Shown here one piece after another: positions 1 to 8,472 of a stretch of DNA of 64,000 nt. The first letter of the stretch is position 1, and each line of letters opens with the position of its first letter. A program made the translations under genes and the position numbers. The notes below the pieces were generated by a model. It worked only from the letters and a program-made list of their open reading frames with translations. It searched no databases and was not told the DNA's origin. The stretch is taken from the NCBI GenBank assembly GCA_002342065.1, contig DDPF01000012.1:682001-746000 (forward strand), read 5' to 3'. The DNA is from Bacteroidetes bacterium UBA2475. Lineage in GTDB: Bacteria; Bacteroidota; Bacteroidia; B-17B0; Aurantibacillaceae.

Positions 1-207
1 CTTTTTCCATTCTTGCATTGATTTTGCCTCTTGAATTAAATCACCATTTCTGAACGTTGTTACATCCAAATTAGATGAAGACCATGTTTGAGTGCCTATT
101 TTAACTTCAGCAATGTCAACTAATTTTTTAGTTAGAGTTTCTTTTTTTGAAAAGCTAACCAAGATTGCAGAAAACAATAAAGTGATAATAAATTTTGTGT
201 TTTTCAT
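1..207 (-). CDS. FISUMP-domain exported protein, 3' part beyond window
   Basis: Reading the minus strand from the ATG at 207 gives 69 codons without a stop, running off the window edge. The protein begins with a basic, hydrophobic signal-like segment (MKNTKFIITLLFSAILVSFS) and then carries VKIGTQTWSSSNLDVTTFRN followed by G-D-L-I. This matches the start of the Fibrobacter succinogenes major paralogous (FISUMP) domain, usually written IGTQ-W-x-x-x-NL-x-V-x-x-F-RNGD. FISUMP proteins are secreted or surface proteins of unknown biochemical role, common in Bacteroidota and Fibrobacterota. The start lies only 10 bases after the stop of the large SBBP gene, so the two are probably co-transcribed. 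The C-terminus is not visible, so a T9SS tail cannot be judged. Confidence 0.75.
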   Translation of the reverse strand, partial: MKNTKFIITLLFSAILVSFSKKETLTKKLVDIAEVKIGTQTWSSSNLDVTTFRNGDLIQEAKSMQEWKK

Positions 208-217
208 ACGTAGATAT

Positions 218-3200
218 TTATTGTTTTATGATTTTTCTAGTTGAGTTGGCGTCTCCTTGTTTTATTTTAAAATAATAAACGCCGTTGCTTAGATTAGAAA
301 TATTTATTGTGTTGTTTAATTTTTGAAGTTTACCCTCAAAAACTATTTTTCCCAGCACATCTATTATTTGTAAACCAGAAATATTTTCAACTTCAATGTT
401 TACAATTTGGTTTGATGGATTTGGGTATATCAAAAAATATACATCACCATTGTTTTCTTTTATTCCGGTACAAGGATCTACAACAATGGATAGACTTGCA
501 TTACCCGAACAAGAACCATTTTGACCGCTAACCGAATAACTCGTTGTTGTGGTTGGACTAACCACAATGGAGGTTGAGTTAGACCCTGTACTCCACGTAT
601 AAGTTGCAGCACCCGTAGTAGTAATAGTAGTTGACTCTCCTGCACAGATGGTTGGATTGCTTACCGATGCACTAACCGTTATGCTATTTGAAACGGCAAT
701 AGTTGTTGTTGCTAACCCATAACAAATACTATTAAAACCCGCGGCTATATACGTTGTATTACTTGATGGCGAAACAACAATACTGGTTGTTGTTGGCCCG
801 GTATTCCAAGAATAAGTACTTGCAGCCCCAACAATAGATAATGTTACGCTTCCACCCGGACATATAACTAATGCACTTGAGTTAATAGTAATAGTTGGCG
901 TAACAATATAGCCTATTGATAAAGTACTTGTTGTTGAGCAGAGCGAGGTTGTACCTATTACACTATAAACGGTGGCAGCTGTAGGCGTTGCAGCATAACT
1001 GGCAGTATTAGGACCATTAACCCATGAGTATGTGGCCGCACCTGATGCTAATAATGAAGCTGTGTTACCGGAACAAAGCGTATAATTTGTAGAACTTATA
1101 AAAACAGTAGGTGTTGGTGTAACGTTAATGGAAATAGTTTTAGAGTTTGCACAAATTCCATTATATCCTATAGCGGTGTAAGTGGTTGATGTATTTGGAG
1201 AAACGCTTATTGCCGCTAATGTTGAAGAATTACTCCAAGAATAAGTGGTTGCACCACTCGCTGTTAATGTAACGGTATTACCAGAGCAGATACTGTTTGA
1301 GCTGGCAGCTATAGTAGTTGAAGGCACAAGGTTTACAGAAACTGTAACTACAAATGGGTATTTACATTGCGCTGTTGATGTACTTGCGGTAACAGTATAA
1401 TTAGTTGTAGTGGTTGGTGAAACTGCAATCGAATTTGTATTTGGCCCCGCCGTCCAAGTGTAGGTTGTAAAACCAGAGCCACTATAGGTAAGTGTGGTTG
1501 ATTGTCCTGCACAAATATTAGTTGACCCAGTTATTGTCGAAGCAATATTTTGGCAATCATATAATTTTGTTACGAAAGCATCATCAGTTCCACCACCAAA
1601 GGCAGGTTGATGGCTACCTGGTGTAGCAATTAAAGTACTCGTAGGTGTTTTGGTTTGACCAGCCAAGTAAATTTCCGAATTAAGACCTACCGCACAACCA
1701 TAACCTATTTCAGAATCAATCCCGCCGTAATACGTGCCCCACTGTCTTACACCACTCGAATTAAATTTTGCCAAAAAAGCATCAGTAGTAGTAAAAGGTC
1801 CGCCCGGAGTGTCCTGATGACTAAAAGGAGTAGCAATATTTGTACCAGATTGTGCGCCAGTTTTGCCGGCAATATAAATATTTCCCGTTGCATCAATACT
1901 TGTTGCATAAACAATGTCACCTCCGGAAGTAGAGCTATAGTATGTTCCCCATTGGCGTATACCAGCATTGTCAAACTTCGCTAAAAATCCATTATTTGTA
2001 TTCCCATTACTTTGATGTGAGCCCGCAGTAGCAATTACGGTACCAGTATTTGAATCTGCAAATCCCCCCAAGTATATACCTCCAGATCCAAATGCACACG
2101 TTAATGCCCTATCACCAAAAACCCCGCCATAATAGGTAGCCCATTGTCTTACACCAGCACTATTAAATTTTACTAAGAAACCATCATTTGAACCACCATA
2201 CGTAGGTTGATGACTACCTGGTGTGCTTATCAATGAACTGTTTGCAATACTATATCCGCACATAATAACATTACTAGCGTTGTCAATTGTAAGACCGGTA
2301 CCAATATCGCCGGCATCTCCATAATAAGTGCCCCACTGACGAACACCAGTACTGTTGAACTTAGCAAGAAAGGCTCCTGCCGCAGTTAGAGTTGGTTGAT
2401 GAGCACCCGATGTAGCTATCACTGTGCCGTTAGTGCTCACTGTTTCACCACAAATATAAATATTGTCTGAAGCATCGGTAGTGCAGCCATATGTTCTATC
2501 CACTCCGCTTCCCCCATAATAAGTTCCCCAAACACGTGTTCCATTTGCACTATTTAGTTTTACTAAGAATGCATCAAAAGAACCTCCTTGATTTGTTTGA
2601 TGACTGCCAACTGTTGCCAAAACAGTTCCCGTAGAATTTGTTTGTCCTGATAGATAAACAAAGGTGTTGGAAAAAGTTGCACATGCTAAACCATTCTCTG
2701 TGGTAGCCCCGCCATAGTAAGTTCCCCATAATCTTACCCCACTGTTATTAAATAGAACAATAAAGGCATCATTAGCTCCACTCATTGTAGTTTGATGACT
2801 TCCCACTGTTGCTATTTGTGCATTAGAACCTGTTCTGCCACCAATGAATACATTACCATTTAAATCGGATGTGCAAAAATTTGATTCTTCGGCTACTGTT
2901 CCAGCGCTGCCATAATATGTTCCCCATAGGCGAGCAGCAGGATCAATAATTAAAGGAAGGTGATGATCATAATTTCCAATTATAAAATAAGCAGTGTTGT
3001 TTTTAATGGCCCATTGTGCTTCTATTTTTTTACCGGATTGAAATGCAATAGGAGCTTTTTCAATAATTGTTCCATAAGGAGTAACAATTTGCAGTTCTCC
3101 GTTTTTAGAAATGTCAAGTTTTTTAGCGCCACTTATCTCAAGTTTAATTTGATTTACATCTGCATAAGGGCTAACAATAAAATCATATTCTAATTCACTA

Positions 3201-3685
3201 TCTTTTTCGTACCACTTTAAATCAATACCATTATAAATATTTTTATAAGTGATGTCCTTATAATTTAAAACATTTGTTGCCCCGTTGGGACATTGTTGCA
3301 AATAGTAATTATCATGACCTTCAAGCGCTTCGCCTTTTTCAATTATTGGATTAGCATTCGAATTTATCCAACGAATCTCCGTTCGATAAATGGAGTATTG
3401 ATCAATAAGCTTATTTTTTGTAAGAGTTTTAGGATCTTCCTCTATTTTCCAAGTGTCAATTTTTGTAATTTGGTAGGAAATTCCATTACTCAATAAGTGG
3501 TATGTTAAATTTTTGCTCAGGCCACTAAACAAAACATCTGGTCTGGGTTTATAAAATTGGTCACATACCTGACCTTTATTTTCTTTAAAAGTAATACGTT
3601 GTGATTTTCTCTCATTTTGAGCTGCTAAGCCCAAGGCTGCAAATAATAAAACACTTGAAACTGTTTTTGTAAATAATTTTTTCAT
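218..3685 (-). CDS. SBBP beta-propeller / Ig-like T9SS cargo protein (copy 1)
   Basis: Large secreted protein of 1155 residues. Visible domains in order: signal peptide (about 1-22), an N-terminal DUF7948-type region (about 30-250) containing FKENKGQVCDQ and ending LPLIIDPA, seven SBBP repeats marked by W-G/A-T-Y-Y (about 250-710), five Ig-like units each with an I-C-x-G and a Y-x-W-x-x-G/S pattern (about 715-1080), and a type A T9SS sorting domain (about 1085-1155) with YPNPS, NGVYYFKI and final KIIKQ. It is therefore expected to cross the outer membrane by T9SS and be surface-bound or released; its ligand is unknown. It is the downstream neighbour of a LytTR regulator and TPR kinase. It is a paralogue of the protein at 8473-11340, with which it shares N-terminal region, repeats and leader. 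Confidence 0.85.
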   Translation of the reverse strand: MKKLFTKTVSSVLLFAALGLAAQNERKSQRITFKENKGQVCDQFYKPRPDVLFSGLSKNLTYHLLSNGISYQITKIDTWKIEEDPKTLTKNKLIDQYSIYRTEIRWINSNANPIIEKGEALEGHDNYYLQQCPNGATNVLNYKDITYKNIYNGIDLKWYEKDSELEYDFIVSPYADVNQIKLEISGAKKLDISKNGELQIVTPYGTIIEKAPIAFQSGKKIEAQWAIKNNTAYFIIGNYDHHLPLIIDPAARLWGTYYGSAGTVAEESNFCTSDLNGNVFIGGRTGSNAQIATVGSHQTTMSGANDAFIVLFNNSGVRLWGTYYGGATTENGLACATFSNTFVYLSGQTNSTGTVLATVGSHQTNQGGSFDAFLVKLNSANGTRVWGTYYGGSGVDRTYGCTTDASDNIYICGETVSTNGTVIATSGAHQPTLTAAGAFLAKFNSTGVRQWGTYYGDAGDIGTGLTIDNASNVIMCGYSIANSSLISTPGSHQPTYGGSNDGFLVKFNSAGVRQWATYYGGVFGDRALTCAFGSGGIYLGGFADSNTGTVIATAGSHQSNGNTNNGFLAKFDNAGIRQWGTYYSSTSGGDIVYATSIDATGNIYIAGKTGAQSGTNIATPFSHQDTPGGPFTTTDAFLAKFNSSGVRQWGTYYGGIDSEIGYGCAVGLNSEIYLAGQTKTPTSTLIATPGSHQPAFGGGTDDAFVTKLYDCQNIASTITGSTNICAGQSTTLTYSGSGFTTYTWTAGPNTNSIAVSPTTTTNYTVTASTSTAQCKYPFVVTVSVNLVPSTTIAASSNSICSGNTVTLTASGATTYSWSNSSTLAAISVSPNTSTTYTAIGYNGICANSKTISINVTPTPTVFISSTNYTLCSGNTASLLASGAATYSWVNGPNTASYAATPTAATVYSVIGTTSLCSTTSTLSIGYIVTPTITINSSALVICPGGSVTLSIVGAASTYSWNTGPTTTSIVVSPSSNTTYIAAGFNSICYGLATTTIAVSNSITVSASVSNPTICAGESTTITTTGAATYTWSTGSNSTSIVVSPTTTTSYSVSGQNGSCSGNASLSIVVDPCTGIKENNGDVYFLIYPNPSNQIVNIEVENISGLQIIDVLGKIVFEGKLQKLNNTINISNLSNGVYYFKIKQGDANSTRKIIKQ

Positions 3686-3699
3686 AAGATATAGATTTA
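3665..3699 (-). repeat. 35-base leader/start segment identical to that at 11320-11354
   Basis: The last 14 bases before the ATG and the first 21 coding bases (MKKLFTK) of this SBBP gene are identical to those of its paralogue. Immediately upstream both also carry GATGTA. Further upstream the sequences diverge. This points to duplication or to a conserved translation or regulatory element. Confidence 0.7.
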
Positions 3700-3842
3700 T
3701 ACATCTAAATTATTGCAAATGAGCAAATTGTTCCCTTAGTGATTAGTAAACGAAAGGATTGATTTGGTAAGTGGGAAAGAATTGTTTGTAGATGTAATTC
3801 AGAAAAATCAGAAAAACCTTAAAAATAAAGAGATACTGGAAA

Positions 3843-4589
3843 TTAAATATGTTTGATGATCTGGGCTAGTTCATCTTTTTTGCGTTTCGAGATCGGAACA
3901 TTATCATTATTTTCCATTACTAAAAAACCACCGTCTTTTCTGTCAAAACGAATGATCTTGTTTAAATTAATAATGTGTGAATTATGTACTCGAGAGAATC
4001 CATAAGGAACCAACATCTCTTCATATTCTTTTAGTGTAGATGACACCAGTATTTCTTTTCGCTGCGAGAAAATAAATTTTGTATAAGCGCCATCGGCTTC
4101 ACATCTAACGATCTCGCTTATTTTTATAAAATGAATGGATTCGCTATCATTCAAAACAATTTTTTTATCGATTGATTTTATGGTTTGTAAACTTTCCTGC
4201 AAAATTGTTATTTGTTGCGCGAGGTCTTTTGATTTGATGTTTTTTTGAGCACGATCAACACTTCTAATTAATTCATTGGAGTTTACGGGTTTTAATAAAA
4301 AATCAATAGCGCTAAATTTAAAAGCATCGATAGCATACTTATTAAAAGCGGTAATAAAAACGAGCTGAAAATCAAAACTTCTTAATTGTGCCATTAGATC
4401 CATACCCGTTCCATCATCCATTTCAACATCCAAAAAAACAAGATCGGGTTGATGTTTTTGAATGGCCTCTATACCTGTTTTTACACCATTTGCCTGTGTT
4501 ACTGCATCTATTTGCGGACAGTTCTTTATAATAAGATCAACAAAGCTCTCGCGAACGTTCACCTCATTATCTATAACTAAAACTTTCAT
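3843..4589 (-). CDS. LytTR-family response regulator (module 1)
   Basis: Response regulator of 248 residues. The receiver domain (about 1-120) has the acidic pocket near IDNE, the phospho-acceptor Asp at residue 54 in VFLDVEMDDG, and the conserved Lys in FLLKPVN. The C-terminal LytTR DNA-binding domain (about 145-248) carries FIKISEIVRCEADGAYTKF and SRVHNSHIINL, the usual LytTR signatures. The partner kinase ends one base into this gene (TAATG overlap), so the pair is translationally coupled. LytTR regulators usually bind direct repeats upstream of a few target genes. The SBBP gene starting 157 bases downstream is the obvious candidate target, which is an inference from position. It is a close paralogue of the regulator at 11480-12226. 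Confidence 0.92.
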   Translation of the reverse strand: MKVLVIDNEVNVRESFVDLIIKNCPQIDAVTQANGVKTGIEAIQKHQPDLVFLDVEMDDGTGMDLMAQLRSFDFQLVFITAFNKYAIDAFKFSAIDFLLKPVNSNELIRSVDRAQKNIKSKDLAQQITILQESLQTIKSIDKKIVLNDSESIHFIKISEIVRCEADGAYTKFIFSQRKEILVSSTLKEYEEMLVPYGFSRVHNSHIINLNKIIRFDRKDGGFLVMENNDNVPISKRKKDELAQIIKHI

Positions 4590-6514
4590 TAATTTAAAAT
4601 TGGTAAAACGATCTCCACTTTTGTACCGCCACTCAAATTCTCTTCAACAACAAATGTAGCATTTGTTTTGTGTTTTTGATTCAATAAATATAAGCGGTCT
4701 TTTATTATTTGTATTGCTCTCGACGTATGGTTTTTATTTTTTGTATTTGAACCCAAACCAATTCCATTGTCAACAATACTAACTACTATATTGTTTTCTT
4801 TTGTTGCAAAACCGATCGTGATGAATCCACCCTGTTCTTTGTTAACAAATCCATGTTCGATGGAATTTTCAATAAAAGGCTGTAGGATCATAGATGGAAT
4901 TAACAGCTCGTTTATTTCAAGATCTTTATCGTACACAAAATTGTAATTAAATTTATTTCCGGTACGTAACTTTTGTAACTCAAGATAATTCTTTAAAAAA
5001 TCAATTTCGTCCTCAATACTTAGGGTCTCGATATATGTACTTTCTAACGATTGTCTCATTATTTTTGAAAAATTAGAAACATAATCAGACGCTTCTTTTT
5101 TCCTTTTATCATCGTTTACCAGACCCTGAAGCGAACTTAAGGCATTAAAGAAAAAGTGAGGGTCCATCCTGGCCCTATTTAAACGTTGCTCTGTTTCAAT
5201 AACTTTCAATTTACTTTTAATAGTTGACTGACGGTAAAAGAAAATAATTACAATGATGGCTAAAATTGTGACGCCTGCAAAGCCAAATAATGAGCGGATC
5301 TGAAGTCGATCTATTTCTTGCTGCTGATTTAGTTTAGCAATTTTTTCTTCTTTTAATTCTGATTGATATTTTGTCTCAAGATCATTAATTAATTTATTTT
5401 GTGCGTTTTCTAAAATAATCTTTGTTTCTTTCATTAAATTTTCATGAGCAATTAATGCCTTTGCACTATCGCCTATTCCTTTATATAAATAGTATTCTAA
5501 TTCCGCAATCATCAGGGGACCATCTAACTCCTTGCTAATTGGTAAAGATTTACACGTGTCAATAAATAATTTCGCTTCAGAGTACTCTTCCTTCTTTATT
5601 TTTAAATTAACCAAGCTACTGTAAATATTAAAAACTGCTCTTTCCATAATATTTGATCTGTCTTCTAAGGCTTTATAAAAATAACTTTCTGATTTTTTAT
5701 ATTCCTTCCGTTTCAGTAAATCGAGAGCAAGTATGTAATAGGCATCGGATAGTCCTTGTTTAATATCAAATCGCAAAGCCACTTTTAAACAAGAATCCGC
5801 AAAAATTAAAGAACTGTCTATTAAACTTTTTTTGTTTTTTTTCTCACCAACATATAAATAGTGTTGAGCGGCGCTTGAATAAATTCCGGATACGATCTCT
5901 GGATTTTCTTTTTGATTAATTTTTGGAAGTAATTCAAGTGTTTTATTAGTATAGCGTAAAATTTTGGGAAATTGATCTAGTAATGTAAAAATAACGATCA
6001 CATTTTTATATGTAAATGCCAAATTAGGGTAATCTTTAATTTTTTCATACTCTTTAGCTGAATTTAGATAATAATATGCTGATTTATCTAATTCATTTTC
6101 TTTACCATATATAAAACCAAATAAATTATTCATCTCAACAATCTCGCTCACATTGTTGTATTTTTTTGCAAGATCTAAACCTTCGTTCAAATTTTTTTTA
6201 GCAATATCAACCTGTTGCAGCTCCATATAGGAGAGTACAACACCACGTTTTGACTTTACTAATCTACCTTTTAGTTGATTTTTTTCAGAAATGGAATAAG
6301 ACAATTGAGCATATTTCAGCATTGAATCTGGTTGATGCTCTTTTTTAAAATAGTACTTAAATAAATTAAAGTATGTATCTACTAAAATTGAATCTTTTTG
6401 TACGAGTGAAACTTTTTTTAAACTATCAGGAGTAGATTTTGCTTTGAGAGAAATACTAAAAAAAAATATAACAATGTATATAAACCCAATTCTAACCTTA
6501 TTTTTATCTAACAT
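4589..6514 (-). CDS. TPR sensor histidine kinase, LytS/YehU type (module 1)
   Basis: Membrane kinase of 641 residues. A signal-like segment (about 1-26) is followed by a TPR-rich periplasmic sensor (about 40-370), a short coiled coil, one transmembrane helix (about 409-427, FGFAGVTILAIIVIIFFY), and a His_kinase domain with the phospho-acceptor His at residue 453 in RMDPHFFFNALSS. The ATPase N-box is FIENSIEHGF (about 547-556) and the G1 motif is VDNGIGLG. This is the architecture of Bacteroidota TPR kinases that phosphorylate LytTR partners. It overlaps the regulator gene by one base. The signal it senses is unknown. The paralogue at 12223-14139 has the same layout. Confidence 0.92.
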   Translation of the reverse strand: MLDKNKVRIGFIYIVIFFFSISLKAKSTPDSLKKVSLVQKDSILVDTYFNLFKYYFKKEHQPDSMLKYAQLSYSISEKNQLKGRLVKSKRGVVLSYMELQQVDIAKKNLNEGLDLAKKYNNVSEIVEMNNLFGFIYGKENELDKSAYYYLNSAKEYEKIKDYPNLAFTYKNVIVIFTLLDQFPKILRYTNKTLELLPKINQKENPEIVSGIYSSAAQHYLYVGEKKNKKSLIDSSLIFADSCLKVALRFDIKQGLSDAYYILALDLLKRKEYKKSESYFYKALEDRSNIMERAVFNIYSSLVNLKIKKEEYSEAKLFIDTCKSLPISKELDGPLMIAELEYYLYKGIGDSAKALIAHENLMKETKIILENAQNKLINDLETKYQSELKEEKIAKLNQQQEIDRLQIRSLFGFAGVTILAIIVIIFFYRQSTIKSKLKVIETEQRLNRARMDPHFFFNALSSLQGLVNDDKRKKEASDYVSNFSKIMRQSLESTYIETLSIEDEIDFLKNYLELQKLRTGNKFNYNFVYDKDLEINELLIPSMILQPFIENSIEHGFVNKEQGGFITIGFATKENNIVVSIVDNGIGLGSNTKNKNHTSRAIQIIKDRLYLLNQKHKTNATFVVEENLSGGTKVEIVLPILN

Positions 6515-6863
6515 TTTTCTATTTATAAAAAAACATAGGATAAATATACATTTATTAAAGTAAATTGCGTCAAAAGTGACAAAAAAGGTGCGAAAAATTT
6601 AAGTTTTTGAAAATATTACCAAAAGATTTTTATTCTTTAGTTTAAAATTTTACTCAATAACAATAATCATTCTAGAGAATTTGATATTCAATTAAATAAA
6701 CTACTTATAAAATGTGAGTTACTTGTCTTTAAAAAATTGAATACTTTTTTAATGAGACTGATTTTCAAATCTTAAAAGCAGTAAACTAATTTAAAAAAAA
6801 GACACCATTTCTGATATCTATTTTTAAAAAAGTGCAAAATCTATATCTTAAATCGCAGTTCAC
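6515..6863. other. Intergenic gap, no gene seen
   Basis: AT-rich spacer of 349 bases between the kinase start and the stop of the upstream unknown secreted gene. I see no open frame with coding character and no RNA gene. It holds the weak kinase promoter near 6541-6574 and a GTCA-AAAG-TGAC inverted repeat at about 6569-6580. Confidence 0.6.
6541..6574 (-). promoter_or_regulatory. Possible Bacteroidota promoter for the module 1 kinase
   Basis: On the minus strand a TTTG (6571-6574) is followed after 22 bases by TATATTTA (6541-6548), one mismatch from the TAnnTTTG -7 box. It lies 26 bases before the kinase ATG. The mismatch and slightly long spacer make this a weak call. Confidence 0.3.
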
Positions 6864-7961
6864 TTATTTTACGTTTTCGCAAAGCATTTCTTTTCCTCCT
6901 AATCCATCATAAACAAGTGTTCTATTTGTAAATGAATTTCCTACATAATCTTCATGTATATAAAGTATACCCGAAAGTAAATAACATTTCCCATCATTTC
7001 CTTTATAGGCAAGCTGAGTAGACCTATAATGCCCAGTAGTTATACCTGTTAAACTATTTTTTTCAGTTGTCCAACCATCTTGGGTTAAAACTACTTTTAG
7101 GGCTATGCCGTATACTTTTCCAAAGCGTGTATTAAAGGCATCTGAAGTGTATTTTTCAAGTGATGCATCTTTTATTTTTGGGCTTTCCATTTTTGTGCTT
7201 TTAATTTTTTCAGCACTATTTTTATCCGATACATTTTTAACATCGTTTAAACTGCCTACGCTTTTCTTATAGTTTACAAGTTCATTATATGCAGTTTTAA
7301 ATTCTGCTTCAGCTGGGTAGATTTTTTGAGCGGCATCCCAATAAGCTTCGTATAACTGCAATTCCATAAAAGCCGGCTGATATTCTTCCACATTATTAAT
7401 ATCGGCTAATAATGCTTTATTGCGTTGGTAAAACTGGGGCATTGTCCCTTTAAATTTACTAATGTATTTTACGTAATCTTGCGAAGGGTTACTTGTTTTA
7501 AGCGCACCTTCTGTTTTAGCTTTAAAATCATCTAAACGTTTCTGCGCAAATTCGATGTTGTTATGGCCTACTTGTAAATTGGCATCTTTAAATAAATACT
7601 CTAAATTATTTTTTGCACCAACGGAATTCTTAAGTTCTTGGTTCTTTTCTTCGATTATTTTTTCATCCTGATTTGCTTTTTCTTTTTTCTCAGATTGAGT
7701 TTGGTCCGACTTTTCCTTCCATATTTTTGCCTCTGCTTCCATTGCAGATGTGTTGTATGCAGGATCAGCCTCTTTTGTATTTTTTATTCCTCTTTCAAGA
7801 TTTTGAGCACTGCCTCCTTTACCACTTTTGAACGCCTCAACATTTTTCCAGAACGCTTTTACGTATATTTTTGCAGGGCCAGTATAATCTGGGTCTTGTG
7901 CAAAAGTACTTATTGAATTAATAAATAAAAAGGAAAGGATAATTATTCTAATGTTTTTCAT
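6864..7961 (-). CDS. Exported protein of unknown function
   Basis: I do not recognise this 365-residue protein. It has a clear signal peptide (about 1-22, ending STFAQ). A Lys/Glu/Gln-rich stretch (about 75-115) looks like coiled coil. The middle is helical in character, and the C-terminal part (about 260-365) is richer in Gly, Tyr and Trp with a pattern suggesting a small beta domain (for example TQDGWTTEKNSLTGITTGHY). There is no T9SS sorting domain and no lipobox, so it is probably periplasmic. It sits between the two kinase-regulator-SBBP modules on the same strand, 134 bases after the Spy-like gene. A role linked to those modules is only positional inference. Confidence 0.7.
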   Translation of the reverse strand: MKNIRIIILSFLFINSISTFAQDPDYTGPAKIYVKAFWKNVEAFKSGKGGSAQNLERGIKNTKEADPAYNTSAMEAEAKIWKEKSDQTQSEKKEKANQDEKIIEEKNQELKNSVGAKNNLEYLFKDANLQVGHNNIEFAQKRLDDFKAKTEGALKTSNPSQDYVKYISKFKGTMPQFYQRNKALLADINNVEEYQPAFMELQLYEAYWDAAQKIYPAEAEFKTAYNELVNYKKSVGSLNDVKNVSDKNSAEKIKSTKMESPKIKDASLEKYTSDAFNTRFGKVYGIALKVVLTQDGWTTEKNSLTGITTGHYRSTQLAYKGNDGKCYLLSGILYIHEDYVGNSFTNRTLVYDGLGGKEMLCENVK

Positions 7962-8095
7962 CAGTATATATTTGGTTTTTTTGAATTTCGTAAATGTTTT
8001 AAAAATAATTTCAAGAAAAATCGAGTTATTTATTTGAGTAATATTAATCTGAATTAATATTTAATTCAATTGTTGTTCCGACAGAGAATGTACAA

Positions 8096-8449
8096 TTATT
8101 TTTTCTTCTTTTTAGCTGATTCATCTTGCAGTTTTTTAAACTGATCTACTGTAAGTATTTTTTTTAATTGAGTTTCGTAATTGGTTTTATAAGCTTGTTG
8201 CATTTTGTTTTTTTCTTCCTTGGAAGCTGTTTTTGATTTTGTTTTTAATGCATCTAACTCTTTTTCAGAACTAGCTAATAAATCTTTATATTTCTTTTGT
8301 TGATCGGCAGATAAATTTAAAAGAGCTGTCATTTTAGCCACTTTTTCTTCCTTTGTATGCGTTTGGTAATAGCTAATTATTGATTTGCTCGCATTGATTT
8401 GATCAATACTTATTAGACTAATTGCTGTTGCTAAGATTATTTTTTTCAT
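8096..8449 (-). CDS. Spy/CpxP-like small exported protein
   Basis: Small helical protein of 117 residues with a signal-like N-terminus (about 1-20). Two LTxxQ-like segments are visible: LNLSADQQKKY (about 45-55) and ILTVDQFKKLQ (about 97-107), separated by a charged helix. That is the pattern of Spy/CpxP periplasmic chaperones, which in Bacteroidota often occur as small exported proteins of this size. The C-terminus is a Lys run. It starts 23 bases after the stop of the SBBP copy 2 gene and is probably in the same transcript, so it could be a periplasmic chaperone co-expressed with the large secreted cargo. That role is inference. Confidence 0.65.
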   Translation of the reverse strand: MKKIILATAISLISIDQINASKSIISYYQTHTKEEKVAKMTALLNLSADQQKKYKDLLASSEKELDALKTKSKTASKEEKNKMQQAYKTNYETQLKKILTVDQFKKLQDESAKKKKK

Positions 8450-8472
8450 TTTTCGTTTTACTTTTATAAAAT

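Noticed and set aside
250..2950. Regular short repeats every 180-200 bases
   Set aside because: They are the codon-level repeats of the SBBP propeller blades and Ig units in a coding sequence, not a CRISPR array; spacing and sequence vary and the frame is open.
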